Shown here in pieces: positions 56,601 through 64,000 of a stretch of DNA of 64,000 bases. The notes beneath the pieces are model-generated. The model saw only the letters and a list, made by a program, of their open reading frames with translations, searched no databases and was not told the DNA's origin. A program made the position numbers and the translations under genes. Numbering within the stretch: the first letter of the stretch is position 1; each line of letters begins with the position of its first letter. Source of the stretch: Ectocarpus siliculosus (Eukaryota; Sar; Phaeophyceae; Ectocarpales; Ectocarpaceae); assembly GCA_000310025.1 (NCBI GenBank), contig FN649745.1, positions 1,024,884-1,088,883 on the forward strand. The letters run 5' to 3'.

Positions 56601-59474
56601 CCGTGTTTACGACCCTCTCACCGAAAACATTCAGTTCCTTGTTTCATTGAGAAAAAAAATCCACGATGTGTGCTTTGCACTTTTCGCCACCCTTTCCTCA
56701 GCACTGCTGTGTTTGTGGCATCTACGCCAAGCGGCAGGCCCCCTTCCCCGTTCCCCCGACGAAAGCTCACCTCATTTGGACTATCACTGCAATCAATCCT
56801 CGCTCAGGAATCTGGCAGGAGTTGGAGGCGCGCTGGAGTTCCTCCATGACAACGACATCATCCACGCCGATGTAAAACCGGCAAACATCCTTCGAGACAA
56901 GGATTTCAGCCGCTTCGTACTGACCGACCTGGGCGTGGCCGGCGGTGAGTCCTACCATGTGGTGGACACGTGTTTTTCACGGGATGGTGGTGGTTAGGAT
57001 GGTTCGCATGGAGCAAGTGCGAGTGCGAGTTTTGGACGATCTCAGAATATGTGAAAATAGATACGAAGAGGGGCAAAGTATTGGGAGATCCATCAGACAG
57101 CCACTGTCACTGATGCCTCCGAAGTCAAAGCACGTGTGTTTCTTTCGTTCGGCGGAAAACTTGTTTCTTGAGGGCTTTAAGACGCCCAAGGGCAACGCAG
57201 GGTGCCGGAGGAAACTATTTTCCCGTGAAGTGCCTACGTGCCATATTAGATAGACTGCATAGATAGGTGCACCTTGTCATGAGCGTGTTTCCTCTCCGAA
57301 AAAGATGGCTTGTGCAGCATCCTGAGAAGAAGCACGGTAGACTACTGTACAGGCCAGAGGCAAGACAACACCGTTCTTCTCCCAAAATGTGTTCGAACAA
57401 CCAGAGTCTGGGAAGACTCCGGCTGGCGGCGGGACGCCGTGGTGGATGCCCCCAGAGACTACTGGAGATTTCCACGGGAATGGCCCCTCGCCGATCGACT
57501 TGAAGATGCTCCCGTCTTCGGACGTGTACTCGCTTGCCATCGTTGCCCATCAGCTGCTGACGGGGTCGGTTCTTCCGGTCACGAGCGGTGCGGTGAGTGC
57601 TAACTGTGACTGACGTTTTATTAGCTGATGGGTGCCACAAAGCCTTGTACGTGGCGGAGTACGCCATACCATGAAAGTTTTCTTTGGGTCAACCGAAAGT
57701 GAGTCCATCATTTGCAGCAGGGCATGCTTCAGGTCCACCAAAGCTACAGTACTGGTGTAATTCGCCAAGTATGGTCGGAAAAGCGGGCGCACCTCGTGCA
57801 CTTTGTTCTGCTCAAGATCCGAAAATAGGTGAGGTTGCAGGGTCGGCATATAGCAACAAGTTACATTCACCTCACGGAATACTGTGATTCCAATGAACAT
57901 TGTGTCCCATCAAATACACACAGCCTGAAAGAATATCCATCACAAGGCAGGATAGATGCCGAGAAAGCAGGCAAATGCTGAAGCACGTCGCGCACTGTTC
58001 AGGCCCACCTCACACGTCTCATTTTCCCAACAACTTTGAGTACGCCCTCCCCCCCCGCTGTAACGCGTCAGACCATCTTCAAGCACAGGGACTCGATCCC
58101 TAACAGCCCTTCCAAGACCATGGCAATGGACTTCCGCCGGACCAACAGGGCCAAGCTCCAAGCCGCAAACGACGACACGCGCCAAGAAGCCCAGCGCATC
58201 ATGTTCGACATTTACGTGAGCAAAAATACATCTGAAGCCACCTTGACGACACGAGTGACTATGAAGGAGCTGATTTGCGTGCGTGGGTTGAAAGATATCT
58301 ATGTACCGTAGCTCTGTGAAGACTTCGACAGATCCCCAACATGTTGCATGCACTTTCGATCAAGTTGTCGGACAGCTCCATCCCGTGGCTTCCACACCGC
58401 GCCATGATGAGCAGAAGCGTTGGCAGGGAGCACTCTCACGATCGTTTCTCCGTCAGAAACGAGACAGCTGCCCTTGTGAGCTACGTAGATTTCGGGGAGG
58501 GTATATTTCCGGCGACAATTATTTTCCCTGATGAAGCAAATGCAGCGTGATTCATAAACATCTCTCATCCCCGCCCCCCTCAACGTGTTTGCGCCTCTCA
58601 GAGTGGGCACGTGGCACAAGAATGCCGAATGGAGGACCTAGAGAAGACCCTGTTGTCCCCGGTGATGCTCCCCCAGCGCACAGAGATGCAGTTCCCGAAC
58701 CAGGCAAGCAAGTTTGCGTTCTAGAGACTGCGGGGGAGATTTTTCGCTGTGCAGATCGATCGAGCTCCATCCAGATGACGCGCACGGGTTCCGTACGATA
58801 TCTTGCACGGAGAGTCAAGCAAGAACATTATACTTCGCTCCCGTTGGATATCTCTGTCTAAGGGAGGGCCGTCCTACGCTTCTTCGCCCTATGATGCTTT
58901 CCTTACGCTTGCTGTGCTGGAACTGTTACTTCGTATCGTTTGCCTCTCCTTCCGCCATTCCAGTCTTTATTTTGGGATATGACCGAGAAATGGAAGCAAC
59001 TTCCAGTCTGCCAATATTCGGGCGACCCCGACTCCCACCCCCACGCAAAAATAAAAGGGGGCCCCCCCCCCCCCCAACCACCACCCCCTGCTACGTGCCC
59101 CCGCTCAGGTGTTGGACGTTCTGAAGGCGGCCTTGAACAAAGACCCCAGCCAACGCCTCTCCTTGCCGAGGTTCTGCCAAGTACTTCTCGACCAAGACCT
59201 GTGGTCGACGCAGCGGGCAAGGGCACCCGTCATGAGCGGCTTGGCGGCATCAGTCTCGGATAGGATCCGGGGTATTCTGGACGGCAAGGAGAGGAGGAGC
59301 GGTGTCAGCTCTTCCACCGGGGGCGAGGAAGGTGACGGCGCCGGGGGCGGCGGTGGCGCTAGCGGCGAGGAGGAGACCGCGTGGTACAACGATACCGAGG
59401 GCGTCGCCCCCTGGTGGAAGGACACCGAGCCGGTTCGACAAGAGCTACTCTTCCTGAGAGAGTTGTTGCCTTAG
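53611..59474 (+). CDS. Serine/threonine protein kinase with repetitive N-terminal region
   Basis: Exons: 53611-55611, 56065-56120, 56402-56554, 56808-56944, 57405-57592, 59109-59474 (TAG); all phases agree, giving 966 residues if ATG 53,611 is the start. Kinase domain from about residue 625: Gly loop GEVVGRGGYGVVCEV, Lys in ELVLKGPL, helix C Glu in YLNEIRILQR, catalytic loop IIHADVKPANIL (HRD as HAD), metal-binding TDLGVAG (DFG as DLG), WWMPPE in place of APE, and DPSQRLSL. The Lys, Asp and Asn residues needed for catalysis are present. The N-terminal 620 residues are acidic and disordered-looking, with three 52-residue repeats at residues 245-400. The C-terminus has a Gly/Ser linker. The true start may lie upstream; the substrate is unknown. 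The first donor is weak (CAG|GTTTGC). Confidence 0.85.
54343..54810 (+). repeat. Three 156-bp in-frame tandem repeats
   Basis: Units at 54343, 54499 and 54655 are each exactly 156 bp (52 codons) and very similar. Each begins IH.EIG, contains TKK.TAEK and ends RNPL.AWSNAER.VS. They lie in the first coding exon of the kinase gene, and equal length keeps the frame. Confidence 0.95.
57593..59108 (+). other. Kinase gene last intron (1.5 kb)
   Basis: Bounded by GCG|GTGAGT and CTCAG|GTGTTGG in phase 0, between kinase subdomains IX/X and XI. It contains a C run at about 59,068-59,079 and short ORFs with no family match. An alternative exon cannot be ruled out. Confidence 0.55.
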
Positions 59475-61162
59475 GAGCTCAAAGGAAGAGCGTTTCAGAG
59501 GAAGAGGGGTGCCACCGACCGGCCGGTGGATGGACAAGAATTCACAACAGGCTGACAAAAACAAAGTGAATTTCGTTTTAGATGTACTGGGCGGAGAGTG
59601 CGCCGTGAGTGCGGCAACATCATGGCGGTAGATAGAGCGAGCGGAGTGGCAACTAATGCCGGAGAATCAACCAAGACAAGGTGCTTAGGTTCCGTGGCAT
59701 CATCGGGATCCGATCAATGGATGTCCTCATACTTTCGTTGTAGGCTATTTTACAGGCCGATTGCTTCGCCCAACACCGCCATCGAGGTACTTCGAAGTCT
59801 GAAAAGTGAGGGCGATGATAGATAGCGATGGGCCTGAAGGCGTGGAAACTAGAATAGTTGTTAGTGTTACTTTCTACAAGGAGTTGGTTGTGAAGAGAAT
59901 TTTTTTTTCTACGGACAGTGCTGTACATAGACGATTGGAATTAACGCCGGTACTGGGCGTTGGTCGCATGCTGACCAATGATGGCCGACCTCACAGGGAG
60001 CTTTTCGTTGTGGATGGGCATCTATCTATGAAACGCGCGGGAGCAGTCCGTGACATTGACGTCTATTTGACGTCGGCGTCATATTCTCCTTCTCGGAGGG
60101 CTATCTGCGTCCGTCCCTAACATTGTTGGTTGTTGTCTCAGGGTTCTGGCGAGCTGCTCATGGTCAATGACAACAATGTTGTTTGACTTCTTCCCCCTGC
60201 CCAACTTTGTTGGTACACGCATAGATGCCATAAGAGTGTACAACGCCTGGCCCAACTACAAACTGGTGCTGGGTGCGACAGAAGCAAGCATGAAAATGTC
60301 TGCTTTCGCTCTGGGTCGTACGCAGCTTGTTGTCGCGGCTTGTCGTCAAAGGCTGATGTGGACCAACATCAACCGACGCCGGAAACGACGCGTCAGCAGG
60401 AGCAGCAGCAGTGACGAAGGGCTGGATGTGGCCTGGTTTGGGGCACTGCTACGCCCATTCGACCCGGGCAAACGGCGGCTGCTGAGGTCGAGCAGAGGGA
60501 GGCCCGTGCTGGGGGTCCATATTCCTTGCGACCGTGGCAAGACGTTGGGGTGGCGACGGCCGGGGCGCATGTGTTTGCGGCCAGATCAACAGACGGAGGG
60601 AATGGTGGTGACGAGAGCGGGGCGCCGAGACGTGTTGGCGGCAGTTTGGAGATCTTTCCCCAGGCGAACAGCAAGAAGTTTGATGGGCTTGCTTGAGCGG
60701 GTTATTTTCAGGTTTGGTCGCGATTTTTTTGCGGTCTCTGTATGCAATTTCTCTTGTTTGTTGACATTCTGTACGAACGCGTTGCACATCTTCCGGTCTG
60801 CTAGAATAGTACTTAGTAGTTCTTATTTTGCTGTTGAGTTTCTCGTTTTCAGTGTGTTTGGTTGCAAAGGACTGATCATTGTTGGTTGCAGATAAGCGCG
60901 CGGTCGTGATGGTACACAGAGACATTGCAAACCTTTGTTGTCCAAACACTGTTGTTCGCTGTACACGGAAGCTGGAAATATTGTGGTGATGGTGTAGGAT
61001 TTTGGAGGACGCGTTTCTACAGAACCGAATACTGGAAACAAGAGTTTTTTTCGATCAGCTGTTCGACCACGGCCAACCATCTGATGAAATGCATTGTCTG
61101 TTCTTGGTGCTATAGAGTTAGCTGTAACAATATGCTGGATTCTTGTTTTGAGCGTACCCATT
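59475..61162. other. Kinase gene downstream region, no gene recognised
   Basis: A plus-strand ORF at 60,167-60,895 (242 codons) has an Arg-rich middle and a hydrophobic end but no recognisable domain. No splice-consistent gene model was found. Confidence 0.35.
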
Positions 61163-62437
61163 GGGGGGGGGGTGTACTCATAGTCGTGCATGCCGTACTC
61201 GTTAGACCATTGACCTCACATCCCTACAAAGCCGGGACGGAGCACGCCGGGTTCTCACCGGACCTGGCTCTCACATCACCAAGCGCGAAGCGCCGTGAGG
61301 TATTTGGCGAATCGCATGAAGGGTGAGCTGCATCCTGCTAAGGGTGTTCGGCATCTTGTGCTTACTTCCTTGCGTACGGATGACAGCTGCGTGTGGCTTA
61401 TTTTATTTTCTGGTGCTTTCATTTCCAGAGACAGTTATAAGCACTGTGTAACTGCGTCGAGGATGCTTGACCAATTTAACACAACGTGGTGCGATCATCC
61501 CCCTTGAGCGGAGTGAGGCTTCTCGGCCCCGCACAGCATGATCTACTCGACCACCATTATGGGTACCGCAAAAAAAAAAACAGCGATAAAACCCCCCCGG
61601 TAACCTGGTTGCCGAGTTCACGAAGTGAATTGGCTTGTTTTGTGTTTGTGTTGTGTTGCTCTATTTGTTTGATTGTTGTTTGTCGCTACGGCGTGTGTCT
61701 TTCTCTGTCTGTGTCTTTCTCCTTCTCTCTCCCTTCTCTCCATCTGCTCTCTTCTTTTTCTTTTTCTTTTTCTTTCTAATCTAGGGTTACCTCACATAGA
61801 GTGTAGAGGCGAGCGGAGTGGCCTAGACTATCTGTCGTTGACTCCTATTGGCTTGCGGACCCTTCGGGTCCACTTCATTTTCGTATACCTTTTGTTTGGG
61901 TAAGTTAGCTTATGACGAAGGGAATCGACCCCGTCAAGTGTTAGACTAATAGTACGGACTGAAGAAGCTACTGGGCAGAGAGAACGGAACGGTTTTTGAT
62001 GTGAAGACAACAACAACAACAACAACAACAACATAATGGTGGTCGAGTAGATCATTTTGTGCGGGGTCGAGAACCCTCACTCCGCGCAAGGGGGATGATC
62101 GCACCACGTTGTGTTAAAAATTAAAATGGTCAATCACCCTCGAGGCAGCTACACAATGCTTATAACTGTCTCTGGAAGTGGAAGCACCAGAAAATAAAAT
62201 AAGTCATACGCAACTGTCATCCGTACGCAAGGAAGTAAGCACAAGATGCCGAACACCCTTAGCAGGATGCAGCGCACCCTCCATGTTACTCGCCGAATAC
62301 CTCACGGTGCTTCGCGCTTGGTGACGTGAGAGCCTGGTCCGGTGAGAACCCGGCGTGCTCCGTCCCGGCTTTGTAGGGGTGCGAGGTCAATGGTCTAACG
62401 AGTACGGCATGCACGACTATGAGTACACCCCCCCCCC
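61163..62437. mobile_element. Inverted pair of LINE 3' ends (foldback structure)
   Basis: Arms of about 400 bp at 61163-61560 (LINE minus strand) and 62033-62437 (LINE plus strand) are highly similar in opposite orientation. Each ends outside in GTACTC plus a G or C run of ten. Both contain GTTATAAGCACTGTGTAACT-type and GGGGGATGATC segments. The 472-bp centre has a TTC/TCTTTT-rich part, GGTAACCTGGTTGCCGAG (shared with 35328) and an (ACA)n run near 62,007-62,031. No ORF. Confidence 0.75.
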
Positions 62438-63261
62438 GCCGCCATTTTGTTTTTTCGCGGTACGCGGTACAATTTTGTGCGGGCATTCTTGCTTTCCTCC
62501 ACGTCAATTGCGTGTGTTTACATGTGCTCGTGTTTGCCGAACGTGCACGTAGGACCTTGATAGAAGAGTAGTTTGATATGTTTGACAACATATTTTGCAC
62601 GTCCGGCACCGGAAGAGTAGATTGCTACTTCGTGTAATAGCTGTGGTGGGCTGGGGACTCTTGTAGTTGGTTTTGGATTTTGAAGTATAGTGCTTGGGAC
62701 ACCTCCCCAAGCCGCAGAGCTTAGAACTTCTCAAAGTTGCTGCGACAAGTCCACCACGATTTTTGACCTTGGGCGAATATTGCGAAATAATACCAACAAA
62801 TCACAAATCAGAACCAAATATCACATCATCATTCCAAGCTTACTCAAGCCGGGAAAATACCGGAGACGGGCTGGCGATGGGCCTATGGTGGTGGCATCAC
62901 CTTCGCCACGTGCAACACCCGTGCACAATTGCAGTTTGCCATGCGTAGTACGTTTTTTCCCCCAAGCCCGTCCACCTCCCTCAACAAGACTAAACAGCCG
63001 CTTCTTCGAGCGCTTTCGCCTTGAGCACCTTCACCCTCCCTCCCTCCCCCTCTCCCCCTCCTCCCCACCTCCCCCTCCTCCTCCTCCTCCTTCGTATCCT
63101 AACCCTAACCCTCCTCCAACCTCTGCTACGATGACGTCGGTTGCGGTACAGGCAAGCTCACCCAGGGGCTACGTGGATTGTACTACCCCCGAGCGTGAAA
63201 TGTGCTCCCTTTAAATAGGATTTATCTGTATGGGCTCGATTTATTTAGGAAATTGTACGGC
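62438..63261. other. No gene confirmed; possible start of a plus-strand gene
   Basis: A CT/CCTCC-rich stretch at 63,035-63,105 precedes ATGACGTCGGTTGCGG at 63,131, which has a donor-like GCAAGC shortly after. This could be a first exon, but nothing else supports it. Confidence 0.25.
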
Positions 63262-63830
63262 GTTGGGGGACGGGGGAGTACTCTTATATTTTGCATGCCT
63301 TAGTGGTTAAACCATTTGCCACGCGTCCTCGAGAGGACTGAGCACTGTTCCCACAGGACCGATCACCGATGGCCAATCGTTTCTTCCTATTTGCCAAAGG
63401 TGGCTCAAAAATATCTTCCCTATGTAATCTATCTATCATATCGATGTCACTTCCCGCCTTTTCAGCCCACTTCCTATGCCCTAGCACAGCTACCGTCTTC
63501 TCCTGCCTATTCCATGCCACAAACATCTCCCTGCATCTTCCCCCTACTTTTCCGAGCTCAGTCATTTTCACTTCTCTCCCCTTGTTTTACGACGAGCATT
63601 CCGCCATTACATGAACAAGGTCTTCGCACTCCGAGCCGCAATCACATTTGAACTTTTCGTCTTCATCGTCTCCTTCCTAGATCTTCGTATAAGTTCTCGA
63701 AGGCCAAATGTCCCCGGTTCTGAATTTGAACTAAAGCTTTGTCCCTGCATCCATTTGTCCATGATGTACAGTAGGTACTCCTTAAACCGTTGGCGCAAGC
63801 AACGCCCCCCCCCCAGAAGAGGTCCAAAAC
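63262..63830 (-). mobile_element. LINE 3' fragment with decayed C-terminal coding region
   Basis: Read on the minus strand, a Cys-rich motif (FKCDCGSECEDLVHVMAEC) is followed by an in-frame TAA. Then come EKTVAVLGHRKWAEKAGSDI and LAIGDRSCGNSAQSSRGR to the terminal GAGTAC plus C run. It corresponds to the C-terminus of the element at 24024-26104 but belongs to a different subfamily. Upstream (63,700-63,830) the match fades near another C run. Confidence 0.75.
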
Positions 63831-63909
63831 AAATGTGTGGGGTTAGGTGTCCGAATTTGCTTTTTGTCGCACCTTGGTTCACGTCAGTCATATACCCTAT
63901 CGTTATTCG

Positions 63910-63975
63910 TGTCCATGGGTACCCATGGGTACCCATGGGCATGCCCATGGGTACCCACACCCCATGGGTACCCAC
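63910..63975. repeat. Palindromic GGGTACCCAT repeat at window end
   Basis: At least four copies of CCATGGGTACCC-type palindromes occur in direct and inverted order, with GGGCATGCCC in the middle. The array may run off the window. Confidence 0.85.
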
Positions 63976-64000
63976 GGCCCCGCACGGTCCACGGGGGGCC

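Noticed and set aside
58036..58550. Extra kinase or Tudor-type exon in the last kinase intron
   Set aside because: Short ORFs here lack a family match, and the flanking kinase exons already join in phase without them.
60167..60895. 242-codon plus-strand ORF after the kinase gene
   Set aside because: No domain, no splice context and unusual composition for this genome's exons; left as unsupported.
63101..63116. CCTAACCCTAACCC, like a telomere repeat
   Set aside because: Only about two units within a CCTCC-rich low-complexity stretch; not enough for an interstitial telomere.

Overview
The window is nuclear DNA from a eukaryote. It has long GC-rich genes split by many GT-AG introns (two GC-AG), a nuclear tRNA gene, abundant retrotransposon debris and an 835-bp run of N. 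The coatomer alpha and GPN2 genes are typical of any eukaryote. B9D2, a ciliary transition-zone protein, implies an organism with a flagellated stage. Intron-dense GC-rich genes, long simple repeats and a Ty1/copia element would fit a brown alga or a related stramenopile, but that placement is inference. No prokaryotic, plasmid, CRISPR or proviral gene set was seen.

Layout. 242-15,645 (-): coatomer subunit alpha (COPA), 21 exons, running off the left edge with about the last 200 codons missing; its introns hold LINE 3' fragments, a MITE, an 80-bp-arm hairpin and tandem duplications. 18,297-28,285 (-): GPN-loop GTPase 2 (GPN2), six exons; its fourth intron is about 7 kb and contains a tRNA-Trp gene on the opposite strand, the assembly gap and a broken non-LTR retrotransposon with a reverse transcriptase. 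28,555 onward (+): a charged, low-complexity gene of unknown function sharing a 269-bp divergent upstream region with GPN2. 31,931-33,524 (+): B9D2. 34,977-39,200: repeats, exons of a coiled-coil protein (-) and an exon with a SUMO-like fold (-).

39,606-47,435: a Ty1/copia LTR retrotransposon with two 412-bp LTRs that read as identical. It carries gag, protease and reverse transcriptase/RNase H but has lost integrase, and it has extra in-frame stops. 48,134-50,901 holds no recognisable gene. 50,902-52,926 (+) is a repetitive ORF interrupted by one TAG. 53,611-59,474 (+) is a six-exon Ser/Thr protein kinase gene with a long N-terminal region containing three exact-length 52-residue repeats. 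61,163-64,000 is repeat-rich: an inverted pair of LINE 3' ends, another LINE 3' fragment and a palindromic terminal repeat.

The cellular genes do not form an obvious pathway: vesicle coat (COPA), RNA polymerase assembly GTPase (GPN2), cilium gate (B9D2), kinase signalling. The most unusual content is in the mobile elements (an integrase-less but young copia copy; a LINE family whose 3' ends all abut a C tract) and in the lineage-specific repetitive proteins on the right. All exon boundaries were read by eye from splice motifs, phase and family similarity.
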